DNA of 64,000 nucleotides from Paraburkholderia sprentiae WSM5005. Lineage in GTDB: Bacteria; Pseudomonadota; Gammaproteobacteria; Burkholderiales; Burkholderiaceae. Below, in pieces: positions 9,264 through 18,178 of the stretch (its first letter is position 1; each line of letters starts with the position of its first letter). The stretch lies in assembly GCF_001865575.2 (NCBI RefSeq), contig NZ_CP017563.2, forward strand, positions 248,001 to 312,000. Reading direction: 5' to 3'. The translations under genes and the position numbers were made by a program. The notes below the pieces were generated by a model that searched no databases, was not told where the DNA came from, and saw nothing but the letters and a program-made list of their open reading frames with translations.

Positions 9264-9968
9264 ATGAAAAAACACGCTACCTCGCGCACGGTGAGCCGGC
9301 TCGACCGCTCCCGTCACGCCGCGCCGCAAGTATTCGAACGACTGCGCGAAATGATCCTTTCCCTCGAACTGACGCCGGGCACGGTGCTCTCGCGCACCGA
9401 GCTGGCGGGCCGCTACGGGCTGAGCCAGACGCCGGTGCGCGACGCGCTGATGAAGCTCGGCGAGGAAGGCCTCGTCGACATCTATCCGCAGCACGCAACG
9501 GTCGTTAGTCAGATCAACGTGACCTCCGCGCTGCAGGCGCACTTCCTGCGCCGCTCGATCGAACTCGAAGTGGTGCGCACGCTCGCGGAGCAGCGCGACC
9601 CAACGCTGATCGCTGAACTGCGCGTCGCGATCGCGCGGCAAACGGAATTGCTCGACCTGAAGAACTACGAGCAGTTCTCGCTGCTCGATCAGGCGTTTCA
9701 CCGGCAGATGTACGAGGCGGCGGGCGTGCCGCAGCTATGGGACCTGGTGCGCAGGCTGAGCGGCCATATCGACCGGCTGCGGCGCCTGCATCTGCCGGTA
9801 GAGGGCAAGACGATGGCGGTGGTGCGCGATCACACGGAGATCATCGATGCGATCGACAAGGGCGATGTCGAGGCCGCGCAGGCGGCGTTACGCAAACATC
9901 TGTCGGGGACGCTGAATCAGATCGATCAGATCAGGACGAGTCATCCGAATTTTTTGGCGGATGATTGA
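9264..9968 (+). CDS. GntR-family transcriptional regulator, FCD domain
   Basis: I chose the ATG at 9264 (234 aa, MKKHATSR); a longer in-frame start at 9153 would run through the intergenic region. Residues 20-90 form the GntR winged helix (VFERLREMILSLELTPGT, LAGRYGLSQTPVRDALMKL). The C-terminal half is an FCD domain with LLDQAFHRQMYEAAG and the later histidines of the metal/ligand site (RDHTEIIDAI). FCD regulators sense small organic acids. Its divergent position and the shared palindrome make it the probable repressor of the glucarate-type operon. Confidence 0.9.
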   Translation: MKKHATSRTVSRLDRSRHAAPQVFERLREMILSLELTPGTVLSRTELAGRYGLSQTPVRDALMKLGEEGLVDIYPQHATVVSQINVTSALQAHFLRRSIELEVVRTLAEQRDPTLIAELRVAIARQTELLDLKNYEQFSLLDQAFHRQMYEAAGVPQLWDLVRRLSGHIDRLRRLHLPVEGKTMAVVRDHTEIIDAIDKGDVEAAQAALRKHLSGTLNQIDQIRTSHPNFLADD

Positions 9969-9970
9969 CA

Positions 9971-10000
9971 GGCGCGGGCGTGACGACTCGCGCCCGCGCC
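9971..10000. terminator. GC-rich hairpin between convergent genes
   Basis: Perfect 10-bp arms GGCGCGGGCG (9971-9980) and CGCCCGCGCC (9991-10000) with a 10-base loop lie directly after the GntR stop and before the oxidoreductase stop. It probably works as a bidirectional terminator, though there is no real T tract. Confidence 0.5.
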
Positions 10001-10005
10001 GCACG

Positions 10006-11019
10006 TCAACCTTCGGTGATCGTCTCCCACGCGCCCGAGCGGGCCGAGCGGAACACGGCATCGATCACTCGCATGTTCGCGCGCGCGTCTTCTAGCGCAA
10101 TGGCCTGCTGGCTTCCACTCAAGATCGCTTGCGCGAACGCGGTGGCCGCAACGCCATATTGATCGCACACCGGAAACTCCAGCCAGCGATCCGTCGCGAC
10201 ACCGTCGCCCGAGTGTTCACTCAGCAACAGGCGCGTCGGTCGATCGTTCGGTGCATTGAATGGAATTTCGACTTCGATCCGCCCTTGGGTACCGTGAAAT
10301 AGCATCCGCTGATACGGATAGGTCTGAGTCGAGTAAAAGAAACTCGCCTGCACGCCATCGAAGTCCATCAACACGGAGCCGAGCCGGTCCACCTTGAATG
10401 CCGGATCCTGCTCCATCAGCGCAACGACGCGTCGCGGCTCGCGCCCGATAGTGAAGCGCGACGTGGTGATCGGATAACAACCAATATCGAGCAGACCGCC
10501 ACCGCCTAACTCGCTCCTGTTGCGGATATTGTGTTCGTTCGTGTTGTGATAGGTGAAACCGCCGGTCACTGCCCGCAATTCGCCAATCGCACCTTCGTCG
10601 ATCAAGGTCCGCACCTTCAGCCATTGCGGATGCGTGCGAACCATGAAGGCTTCCTGGATGTATCGTCCGGTCTTGTCGCGTGCGGCGATCAGTCGTTCAA
10701 CCTGTTGAGCGTCCAGACTGATCGGCTTCTCACACAAGACGTGCTTGCCCGCCTCAACGGACTTGATCGTCCATTCCACGTGCAGATGATTCGGTAAGGG
10801 AATATAGACCGCGTCGATTTCCGGGTCCGCGAGGAGCGCCTCGTAACTGTCGTATGCGACCGCCAGACCGTATCTTGCCGCGGCTTCCCGCGCCTTCTGC
10901 GCAGAGCGTGACGCGATGCCTTTCACCCGACACTTCGGCGCATTGTGCATGGGCACGACCACCTTGTCGTTGATTTTTGCGGCACCCAACACTCCCCAGA
11001 CTATTTCATCTTTTGCCAT
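10006..11019 (-). CDS. Gfo/Idh/MocA family NAD(P)-dependent oxidoreductase
   Basis: A 337-residue protein. I start at the ATG at 11019 (MAKDEIVWG) because AGGGA lies just upstream and the glycine-rich Rossmann motif WGVLGAAKI then falls at the N-terminus. The family signature CEKPIS supplies the catalytic lysine of the EKP motif. A C-terminal Gfo/Idh/MocA substrate domain follows (NEHNIRNRSELGGGGLLDIGCY). Close types are xylose dehydrogenase, glucose-fructose oxidoreductase and dihydrodiol dehydrogenase. The substrate cannot be named. The stop faces the GntR gene across a hairpin; the next gene upstream encodes a GH13 enzyme. Confidence 0.88.
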   Translation of the reverse strand: MAKDEIVWGVLGAAKINDKVVVPMHNAPKCRVKGIASRSAQKAREAAARYGLAVAYDSYEALLADPEIDAVYIPLPNHLHVEWTIKSVEAGKHVLCEKPISLDAQQVERLIAARDKTGRYIQEAFMVRTHPQWLKVRTLIDEGAIGELRAVTGGFTYHNTNEHNIRNRSELGGGGLLDIGCYPITTSRFTIGREPRRVVALMEQDPAFKVDRLGSVLMDFDGVQASFFYSTQTYPYQRMLFHGTQGRIEVEIPFNAPNDRPTRLLLSEHSGDGVATDRWLEFPVCDQYGVAATAFAQAILSGSQQAIALEDARANMRVIDAVFRSARSGAWETITEG

Positions 11020-11112
11020 GACGTCCCTTTTTCCGATTGCGTATCCGATGAGTCGAGCCGGTGAAGCGCCCGATCGCATCAGTTTAACCGTCGACTGCCG
11101 TGCATAGCGTGG

Positions 11113-12777
11113 CTAGACCTCGGTCCGCCTGAGCAGATAGTCGAGGCCACCCACCCGATACCATCGGTATCCGAACGGCTCGAGCACCACCGTGTGGCAG
11201 CCGTCATCGTCGCCCTCGCTGTGGTCGTCGGACAGAAGATTGATCAGCGGCTCTGTGCCCGGTTCGTTGGCGTTCAGGCGGAATTCGACGGTACCCGCTT
11301 CCGCGCGGAAGTTATGCAGAAACAGCACGGAGTTGTTGCGCCAGTGATAACAGAGCGCAAGGACATCGTTTCGCGAGGTACGCAGCACTTCGAAGTCCCC
11401 CCAGCTGACTTCCGGCACTTCGCGGCGCATGCGAATCATTCGCTCCGTCCAGTTGAGAAACGAATCGGGATCGCGCCGCTGGTTCGCCACGTTGACCCGC
11501 TCAAAGCCATAAGCACCGCTCGCAATCGCGGGGACGGGCGGATCCGGATGGTTGGTGAAGCCGCCTTGCGGCTCCGCCGACCATTGCATCGGCGTGCGCG
11601 CGCACTGGCGATCGGGCCGGCGCAGGTCGTCGCCCATGCCGATCTCATCGCCGTACCGGAACACGGGCGTGCCCGGCAAACTCAGCATCAGGCTGTAGGC
11701 AAGTTCGAGGCGGCGTCTGTCGCCCGACAGCATCGGCGCAAGTCTGCGGCGGATGCCGCGCCCATACAGCTGCATGTCGGGGTCCGGGGCGAACGCGGCG
11801 AACACGGCCTCGCGCTGTTCCGGTGTCAGGCGGCCCAGATCGAGTTCGTCGTGATTGCGCAGAAACACGCCCCATTGCGCGCTCGGCGGCCGTGGCCTGG
11901 TGGCAACGAGCGCGTCCTTCAACGGCTTCGTGTCGGCCGTCGCGAGCGTGTAAAAGGTGTTCTGGTTGAGCCCGAAGTTGAACATCATCGGCAAGCGCTC
12001 GCCCTCGTCGCCGAAGTACTGAAGATCCGTTTGGGGCGGCACATTGGCTTCCGCCAGAATGATCGCGTCGCCCTCGCGCCACTGTAGAAACTCGCGAAAA
12101 GTTCGCAACATGTCGTATTGCTCAACGGGTCGACGCACCTTCGGGCCCTTCGTCGCAATGACGAAGGGCACCGCGTCCATGCGGAATCCGGAGACGCCAA
12201 GCTGGATCCAGAAGCCCATGATCTTCAGCAGCTCCGCCTGCACATACGGATTGGAGGTATTCAGGTCCGGTTGAAAATCATAGAAACGATGGAAGTACCA
12301 GCGTCTCGCCCGCTTGTCGAAACTCCAGGTCGACTTCTGCACGCCCGGAAATGCGACACCGCGTTGCGCATCGGGCGGCTTGGCGTCCGACCAGACGTAC
12401 CAGTCGCGATACTTCGAAGCGGGATCGCTGCGTGCTTCCTGGAACCAGGGGTGCTGGTCGGACGTGTGATTGACCACGAGGTCGATGATGACGCGCAAGC
12501 CCCGCTCGGCGCACGCGTGCGTGAACTCGACAAAATCGCCGAGCGTGCCGTACTTGGGGTCGACGTTGTAATAATCGCTAACGTCGTAACCGTTATCGCG
12601 CCCCGGCGACGGATGAAAGGGCATCAGCCAGATCGTCGTCATGCCAAGCCCTTGCAGGTAATCGAGCCTGCGCATGAGACCCTGGAAGTCGCCGACGCCG
12701 TCGCCATTGGCGTCCATGAACGTGCCTACCGACAGGCAATAAATGATCGCGTTCTTGTACCAGAGGTCATTGAGCAT
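11113..12777 (-). CDS. GH13 alpha-amylase-family enzyme, trehalose-synthase-like
   Basis: A 554-residue protein from the ATG at 12777 (MLNDLWYKNAIIYCLSV); longer starts would overlap the divergent gene. The (beta/alpha)8 barrel shows GH13 regions IIDLVVNHTSDQHPWF, GFRMDAVP (nucleophile D201), ILAEANV (acid E243) and FLRNHDELD (D310), then RTPMQWS. The N-terminal layout and FLRNHDEL are typical of trehalose synthase (maltose to trehalose isomerase) relatives. The usual C-terminal maltokinase is absent and no treX/Y/Z or glgE lies near. Function is an alpha-glucan hydrolase or transglucosylase. It is divergent from a second GH13 gene only 48 bp away. Confidence 0.85.
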   Translation of the reverse strand: MLNDLWYKNAIIYCLSVGTFMDANGDGVGDFQGLMRRLDYLQGLGMTTIWLMPFHPSPGRDNGYDVSDYYNVDPKYGTLGDFVEFTHACAERGLRVIIDLVVNHTSDQHPWFQEARSDPASKYRDWYVWSDAKPPDAQRGVAFPGVQKSTWSFDKRARRWYFHRFYDFQPDLNTSNPYVQAELLKIMGFWIQLGVSGFRMDAVPFVIATKGPKVRRPVEQYDMLRTFREFLQWREGDAIILAEANVPPQTDLQYFGDEGERLPMMFNFGLNQNTFYTLATADTKPLKDALVATRPRPPSAQWGVFLRNHDELDLGRLTPEQREAVFAAFAPDPDMQLYGRGIRRRLAPMLSGDRRRLELAYSLMLSLPGTPVFRYGDEIGMGDDLRRPDRQCARTPMQWSAEPQGGFTNHPDPPVPAIASGAYGFERVNVANQRRDPDSFLNWTERMIRMRREVPEVSWGDFEVLRTSRNDVLALCYHWRNNSVLFLHNFRAEAGTVEFRLNANEPGTEPLINLLSDDHSEGDDDGCHTVVLEPFGYRWYRVGGLDYLLRRTEV

Positions 12778-12825
12778 AGGGTCCGCGCATGGCGCCAAAA
12801 CAATCGATCGTGAAGAGGAATTGCA

Positions 12826-14400
12826 ATGTCGGAGCTGGCGTGGTGGCAACGCGGCGTGATCTATCAGATCTATCCGCGCTCGTTTCAGGACAGTAACGGC
12901 GATGGCATCGGCGATCTGCCCGGCATCAGCGCGCGCCTTGAATATCTCGCGGCGCTAGGCGTCGATGCGGTGTGGATCTCTCCGATCTACCCGTCGCCCA
13001 TGGCCGACTTTGGCTACGACGTTGCCGACTACTGCAACATCGATCCCATATTCGGCACTCTGGACGGGTTCAAGCAATTGATGGGCCACGCACATCGGCT
13101 GGGGCTCAAGGTGCTGCTCGATTTCGTGCCGAATCATTCGTCGGACCGGCATCCGTGGTTCGAGGAAAGCCGCTCGTCGCGGGACAATCCGAAACGCGAC
13201 TGGTATCTGTGGCGCGATCCCGCGCCCGACGGTGGGCCGCCAAACAACTGGTTGAGCCGCATGGGCGGCTCGGCGTGGAAATGGGACGAGGTGACGGGGC
13301 AGTACTACTTTCACGCATTTTTGCCGGAGCAGCCTGACCTGAACTGGAGAAACCCGCAAGTACGCGGCGCCATGGATGAAGTGCTGCGCTTCTGGCTCGA
13401 TTGCGGCGTGGACGGCTTTCGCGTGGACGTGCTGTGGCTGTTGATCAAGGACGCGCAGTTTCGCGACAATCCGCCCAATCCCGGATACCGGCCCGGCGAG
13501 CCGGACCATCATCGGCTATTGCAAAGTTACACCGAGGATCAGCCGGAAGTGCATGACATCGTCCGCTCGATGCGCGCCACACTGGACGAGTACGGCGAGC
13601 GCGTGCTCATCGGTGAAATCTATCTGAGCGTCCCGCAACTGGTGAAGTATTACGGCGTGAACGGCGATGGCGCGCACATGCCGTTCAATTTCCAGTTGCT
13701 CAACGCGAGATGGAAAGCGGACGAGATCGCCGGCATGATCCGGGATTACGACATTGCATTGCCCGAATACGCGTGGCCGAACTGGGTGCTGGGAAACCAC
13801 GACAACCCGCGTGTCGCGTCACGCGTCGGCACCGCACAGGCGCGGGTGGCCGCTGTACTTCTGTTGACGCTTCGAGGAACGCCGACGCTTTACTACGGCG
13901 ATGAAATCGGCATGACAGATGGCGAGATCCCGCCAGATCGGATTCATGATCCGGCGGAACTGCGTCAACCGGGCATTTGCCAGGGGCGCGATCCTGAGCG
14001 TACGCCCATGCAATGGGATGGCTCGCTGCCCAATGCTGGTTTTACCGACGGCAGACCGTGGTTGCCCATTGCAACGACGACCAGCGTGCGCGAACAGGAC
14101 GGCGACAGGTCGAGCATGTTGTCGCTATATCGTCATCTGCTGAGCTTGCGCCGCAGCAACGCCGCGCTCGTGCAGGGCGCGATCGACAATGTCGAGGCTT
14201 ACGGCGACGTGCTGACCTACGAGCGGCGATACGGCAACCAATGCCTATTTATCGCGCTGAACATGGGCGTCGAAGACGCTACCGTGCAATCGCGCTCGGG
14301 CGTGGTGTTGCTATCGACGGTGAGCGCGCGCATCGGCGAAAACTTCGTCCAGGGTGCCAATTCGCTCGCCGCTAGCGAGGCGGTCGTCGTGGCCGTTTGA
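12826..14400 (+). CDS. GH13 alpha-glucosidase (oligo-1,6-glucosidase-like)
   Basis: A 524-residue cytoplasmic enzyme without a signal peptide, starting at the ATG at 12826 after GAGGAA. Catalytic residues are in GFRVDVLW (D201), LIGEIYL (E264) and VLGNHDNPR (D326); LLDFVPNHSSDRHPWF is the conserved region I. Length and motifs suit alpha-glucosidases and oligo-1,6-glucosidases that split small alpha-glucosides to glucose. The short divergent promoter shared with the trehalose-synthase-like gene suggests joint control and a common alpha-glucan or disaccharide substrate pool (inference). Confidence 0.88.
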   Translation: MSELAWWQRGVIYQIYPRSFQDSNGDGIGDLPGISARLEYLAALGVDAVWISPIYPSPMADFGYDVADYCNIDPIFGTLDGFKQLMGHAHRLGLKVLLDFVPNHSSDRHPWFEESRSSRDNPKRDWYLWRDPAPDGGPPNNWLSRMGGSAWKWDEVTGQYYFHAFLPEQPDLNWRNPQVRGAMDEVLRFWLDCGVDGFRVDVLWLLIKDAQFRDNPPNPGYRPGEPDHHRLLQSYTEDQPEVHDIVRSMRATLDEYGERVLIGEIYLSVPQLVKYYGVNGDGAHMPFNFQLLNARWKADEIAGMIRDYDIALPEYAWPNWVLGNHDNPRVASRVGTAQARVAAVLLLTLRGTPTLYYGDEIGMTDGEIPPDRIHDPAELRQPGICQGRDPERTPMQWDGSLPNAGFTDGRPWLPIATTTSVREQDGDRSSMLSLYRHLLSLRRSNAALVQGAIDNVEAYGDVLTYERRYGNQCLFIALNMGVEDATVQSRSGVVLLSTVSARIGENFVQGANSLAASEAVVVAV

Positions 14401-14423
14401 CCGTCCATCGAGGCTCGATGCGG

Positions 14424-15281
14424 CTACGCAGCCGTGACAGGCGCGGCTGCAACCCGTTCCTCGATCGATGACACGGCACTGCGAATGCGCTTTGCGATTC
14501 GCGCGTCGAGCGGTGTGTACACGAGCATGCTCAGGTCTGGCCGACCATCGACGGCGAACAGCGAATACTCCATTTCGATGCTGCCGAACGTCGGATGCAT
14601 CAGGCGCTTGACGTGCTGTCCTTCGCTGTGGCCGAAAACCTGGTTGTCGCGCCACATGCGCTCGAAGTCGGGGCTGATGCGGCACAGATCGTCGACCAGA
14701 TCGCCCACTTCGGAAGCGAGCCCGGCGCGTGCAACGTCCGCGCGGAAGGTCCCCACGACGAAGCGCGCGACGCTTTCCCAGTCGTGCTGTTTCGCCCGCA
14801 CGGCCGGGTCGCTGAACAGAAAGCGCAGGATGTTGCGCTGGCCCGGCGGCAGTGCGCCGTAGTCGATGAGCACGACGGCCGCGGCGCGATTCCACGCGAT
14901 GACGTCCCACGTCGCGCTCTTGATGATCGACGGGCTGGTATCGAGCGAATCGAGCACCCGCTGCAACCGCGGATCGACCCCGTCGGTGGCGCGGTAGCGC
15001 ACTTCCGGCGGTCGCCCGAGGCCCAGCATGAAAAGATGTTCGCGCTCGGGATTGGTCAGCATCAGCGCCGCGCAGATGCGCTCCAGCACCGCGGCGGAAG
15101 GCGCACCGCCGCGACCCTGCTCGAGCCACGTGTACCAGGTCGAACTGATATTCGCGCGCTGGGCCACTTCTTCACGCCGCAATCCGGGCGTACGCCTGCG
15201 GCCCGACAAGCCGAAGCTGGCCGGATCGAGCCGCGTGCGTCGGCTGCGCAGAAAGTCTCCGAGGGTTTGGGCGGTGTTCAC
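14424..15281 (-). CDS. XRE-family regulator with MmyB-type ligand-binding domain
   Basis: A 285-residue protein starting at a GTG. The N-terminal helix-turn-helix (LGDFLRSRRTRLDP, GLRREEVAQRANISSTWYTWLEQGR) is typical of the actinobacterial and proteobacterial MmyB group. The C-terminal part (SPSIIKSATWDVIAWNRAA, NILRFLF, NQVFGHSEGQHVKRLMHPTFG) is the MmyB-like PAS-type ligand pocket. These regulators commonly control a divergent oxidoreductase gene, and here an SDR is divergent with a palindrome between them. The ligand is unknown. Confidence 0.9.
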   Translation of the reverse strand: MNTAQTLGDFLRSRRTRLDPASFGLSGRRRTPGLRREEVAQRANISSTWYTWLEQGRGGAPSAAVLERICAALMLTNPEREHLFMLGLGRPPEVRYRATDGVDPRLQRVLDSLDTSPSIIKSATWDVIAWNRAAAVVLIDYGALPPGQRNILRFLFSDPAVRAKQHDWESVARFVVGTFRADVARAGLASEVGDLVDDLCRISPDFERMWRDNQVFGHSEGQHVKRLMHPTFGSIEMEYSLFAVDGRPDLSMLVYTPLDARIAKRIRSAVSSIEERVAAAPVTAA

Positions 15282-15327
15282 TGGGATGATTAACCTGTTA
15301 GTCGCTTTACCGGGATAAGCTCACTAC

Positions 15328-15344
15328 TTCAATAGCATATTGAA
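15328..15344. promoter_or_regulatory. Inverted repeat in the XRE/SDR divergent promoter
   Basis: TTCAATAGCATATTGAA has perfect 7-bp arms around a GCA centre. It is AT-rich in GC-rich surroundings and lies 42 bp before the SDR start and 47 bp from the regulator start, where an autoregulated repressor would bind. Confidence 0.5.
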
Positions 15345-15385
15345 TGATCGCATAGTGCGTGGGTGACTTTCCTGGAGACTTGACT

Positions 15386-16273
15386 ATGCGAATCTTTCTG
15401 ACGGGCGCGACCGGGTTTATCGGCTCGGCTTTGGTGCCCGAACTTATCGAAGCGGGACATCGGGTTATCGGCATGACCCGGTCCGATGCGGGCGCACAGG
15501 CGCTAACCGCAGCGGGGGCGGAGGTCCATCGCGGCACGCTAGAAGACCCCGACAGCTTGCGCATCGGCGCCGCGAAGTCCGACGCCGTCATCCACCTCGC
15601 GTTCGATCACGATTTCTCGCACTTCGTGGAGAACTGCGAGAAGGACAAGCGCGCGATCGCAGCACTGGGCTCGGCGCTGGCCGGCTCGGATCGGCCGCTT
15701 CTGATCACGTCGGGCACGGGCGTCGGCAGCCGCGATCACGGGCAGCCGGCCACCGAAGATGTGTTCAACACCAGTCACCCGAACCCGCGCATCGGCTCCG
15801 AACTGGCCGGCAATGCGCTGCTGGAGGCGGGCGTCAATGTATCGGTGATGCGCTTGCCGCAAGTGCATAACCCGTTCAGGCAAGGCCTCATCACGCCGCT
15901 GGTCCAGATCGCGCGGGAGAAGGGCCTATGCGCCTATGTGGAGGACGGACGTAACCGCTGGCCGGCGGGGCATCTGTCGGATGTCGTGCGGCTGTACCGG
16001 CTTGCGATCGAGAAGGGCGAACGCGGGGCGCGCTATCACGCGGTCGGTGAAGAAGGCGTTAGCGCTCGCGAGATTGCCGAGGCGCTGGGGCGCGGCCTGA
16101 AGCTGCCGGTCGTGTCGATCGCGCGCGACGAAGCGCAGGCCTACTTCGGATGGCTGGCGATGTTCGCCGCGCTCGATATGCCGGCATCGAGTGCGCTGAC
16201 GCAGGCGCGCTTGGGCTGGCAACCGACAGGCCCGACGCTTCTATCCGATCTGAACGAAGCGCGCTACGTCTAG
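15386..16273 (+). CDS. SDR-family NAD(P)-dependent oxidoreductase (atypical/extended)
   Basis: A 295-residue protein. The ATG at 15386 has GGAG upstream and puts the cofactor loop TGATGFIGSALVPEL at residues 6-20. The sequence resembles NAD-dependent epimerase/dehydratase-type atypical SDRs that reduce or oxidise small carbonyl compounds; a canonical YxxxK pair is not obvious. Divergent from an MmyB-type regulator, which probably controls it. Its stop lies 5 bp from the stop of the convergent PAP2 gene. The physiological substrate is unknown. Confidence 0.85.
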   Translation: MRIFLTGATGFIGSALVPELIEAGHRVIGMTRSDAGAQALTAAGAEVHRGTLEDPDSLRIGAAKSDAVIHLAFDHDFSHFVENCEKDKRAIAALGSALAGSDRPLLITSGTGVGSRDHGQPATEDVFNTSHPNPRIGSELAGNALLEAGVNVSVMRLPQVHNPFRQGLITPLVQIAREKGLCAYVEDGRNRWPAGHLSDVVRLYRLAIEKGERGARYHAVGEEGVSAREIAEALGRGLKLPVVSIARDEAQAYFGWLAMFAALDMPASSALTQARLGWQPTGPTLLSDLNEARYV

Positions 16274-16278
16274 CTGGT

Positions 16279-16971
16279 TCATAGGTGTTTGACTACACCG
16301 CTCGCCAGTCTGCGCAGTTCGTCGAACTGCGTGACGAGTTCGAGGCAGAGAATGAAGGCCAGCATTGCTGCGGGCCCCGGGTAGCGATCGATCCATCGCA
16401 GCACCGGGGTCGCATAGCGCGTGCGGATCGCATCGCGCGTCATGACGAGGGTAATCGCGATCCCCACGGCGGCGCCCACCAGCAAATCGGTCGGATAGTG
16501 AAAGCCGAGATAGGCGCGCGGAAGGCAAATGAACAGCGCGGTATAGAGAAATGCGAGCACACCGATGCGCCGCCACACGAGGAAGATGCCGGTGGCGACC
16601 GCCATCCATAGCATCGCGTGATCGCTCGGGAACGAGCTCCAATTCGTCAGCACGGCGTCCTTGATGTCACCGCTTGCAAAGCGCAGATGCAGTTCGGTGC
16701 TATAGACCGGGCGCACTCTGAACGGCAACCAGTGCGTCAGCAGTCTCCCGACGAACAGCGCCATCACGCCGCTGACGAGCGTCGCGAGCACCATTTCTCG
16801 CCGCCATTCGCGGCACTTGTCTTGCTCGAACCACATCCACCACAGCACGGGAATGAGCACGAGGCCTTTGAACGTGTACATGTCCGCGACGGCTTGTATG
16901 GAATGGGTCGCGAAATGACCGAAGTGGAGGTTGGACAGGTATGTTTCGATGGACGAATCGAAGCTGTTCAT
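16279..16971 (-). CDS. PAP2-superfamily membrane phosphatase
   Basis: A 230-residue protein from the ATG at 16971 (MNSFDSSIETYL); an upstream ATG at 17037 is possible but neither has a good ribosome site. It has five to six hydrophobic segments and the PAP2 motifs: C1-like HWLPFRVRP, C2 FPSDHAML (for PSGH) and C3 PRAYLGFHYPTDLL with the nucleophile histidine. In C1 the usual first Lys is His. Relatives hydrolyse undecaprenyl pyrophosphate or phosphatidate at the outer face of the inner membrane. The exact substrate is open. Confidence 0.85.
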   Translation of the reverse strand: MNSFDSSIETYLSNLHFGHFATHSIQAVADMYTFKGLVLIPVLWWMWFEQDKCREWRREMVLATLVSGVMALFVGRLLTHWLPFRVRPVYSTELHLRFASGDIKDAVLTNWSSFPSDHAMLWMAVATGIFLVWRRIGVLAFLYTALFICLPRAYLGFHYPTDLLVGAAVGIAITLVMTRDAIRTRYATPVLRWIDRYPGPAAMLAFILCLELVTQFDELRRLASGVVKHL

Positions 16972-17165
16972 TGTTTTGTAAGAAAAATTGAACCGGTCGC
17001 AGACGAGGGCTAGCTTAATCGATTGGGCGCGCCACATTTTTTGGCGCTTACTTTCACTGACAATTTTTACTGCGCAATTTCATCGGTGACTGGTCCTGTC
17101 GAGTGCCGATTCGTTACGCGAGGGCGCGCCGGTAAACTGTCATCGGCTTTTTCAAGGAGCCCAAC

Positions 17166-18038
17166 ATGAAGCTGGTCGACTGGAATATTCAGTGGGGTTG
17201 CGGCGTGGACGGACGCGTCGACCTCGGCCGGATCGTGCGGGAAGCACGCGCGTTGTGCGACTTCGACGTTCTGTGTCTGCAGGAAGTCACGCGCGGCTTC
17301 AACGAGGAACCGGCGGCCGGCGGACTGAAAGGCGCGCCATCGCCCGATCAGTTCGCGGAACTCGCCGCTCTACTGCCGGAAATGACCGTGCTCGATGTAA
17401 TCGGCTCCGACCTACCGTCGCTGGGCGCGAGCCGTCATCGGCGGCAGTTTGGCAATGCCATCGCGACCCGCTTGCCGGTTCGTCAGGTGCTTCGCCATTC
17501 TCTGCCGTGGCCCGCCGACCCGGCCAAGCCGTCGATGCTGCGCGTCGCGCTCGAAGCGGTGCTCGAAGCCGACATCGGTCCGCTTCGTGTCATCAGCACG
17601 CACCTCGAGTTCTATTCGGAGCAACAGCGGCTCGCGCAAGTGGCAGGACTGCGCGAGCTGCATCAGGAAGCATGCGCTCACGCGCGCGCTCCCGCACGTG
17701 GCGAAAAGCCGGACAGCCCGTTTGCCGATACCGCGCGCCCGGTCGGCGCAATTCTCTGCGGAGACTTCAACAGCGCATTCCAAGGCACCGCCTATCGCCG
17801 GATGCTCGAACCGATCGCGGACGCGCCGGCGTTTGTCGATGCGTGGGCCTGCGCGCATCCCGGCGAGCCACGCGCCGCGACGGTCGGCCTGTACGATCAC
17901 GAGCAATGGCCCGATGGACCGTTCGCGTGCGATTTCGTTTTCGTCACGCAAGGCCTGGACACCCGCATTGCATCGTGCGATGTGGACCCGCAGAGCCGCT
18001 CGTCCGATCATCAGCCGATGTGGCTGGAACTGCGTTGA
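17166..18038 (+). CDS. Endonuclease/exonuclease/phosphatase (EEP) family hydrolase
   Basis: A 290-residue protein with AAGGAG before the ATG. EEP-fold metal and catalytic motifs are VDWNIQWG (Asn), CLQEV (Glu), ISTHLEFYSEQQR, ILCGDFNS (Asp/Asn) and the terminal SDHQPMWLEL (Asp/His). The family includes exonuclease III, DNase I and phosphoinositide or sphingomyelin phosphatases. No signal peptide is seen, so a cytoplasmic phosphodiesterase is likely. The neighbours do not define its substrate. Confidence 0.85.
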   Translation: MKLVDWNIQWGCGVDGRVDLGRIVREARALCDFDVLCLQEVTRGFNEEPAAGGLKGAPSPDQFAELAALLPEMTVLDVIGSDLPSLGASRHRRQFGNAIATRLPVRQVLRHSLPWPADPAKPSMLRVALEAVLEADIGPLRVISTHLEFYSEQQRLAQVAGLRELHQEACAHARAPARGEKPDSPFADTARPVGAILCGDFNSAFQGTAYRRMLEPIADAPAFVDAWACAHPGEPRAATVGLYDHEQWPDGPFACDFVFVTQGLDTRIASCDVDPQSRSSDHQPMWLELR

Positions 18039-18178
18039 AAGGTCTCGGAATGACCGTTCTGTGATCGCGCAGGAAAATCTGACCGCCGTCACTCCGTGAG
18101 AATGCTTAAGCGTCTGTTAAGCGTTGCGCTGCGATGTTTACACCTATGTTCAAGCCATCAGAATAGTGAGCCCCTCGG

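Noticed and set aside
14406..14420. CATCGAG-G-CTCGATG as a terminator
   Set aside because: The loop would be a single base and there is no T run, so it is too weak to report as a terminator.
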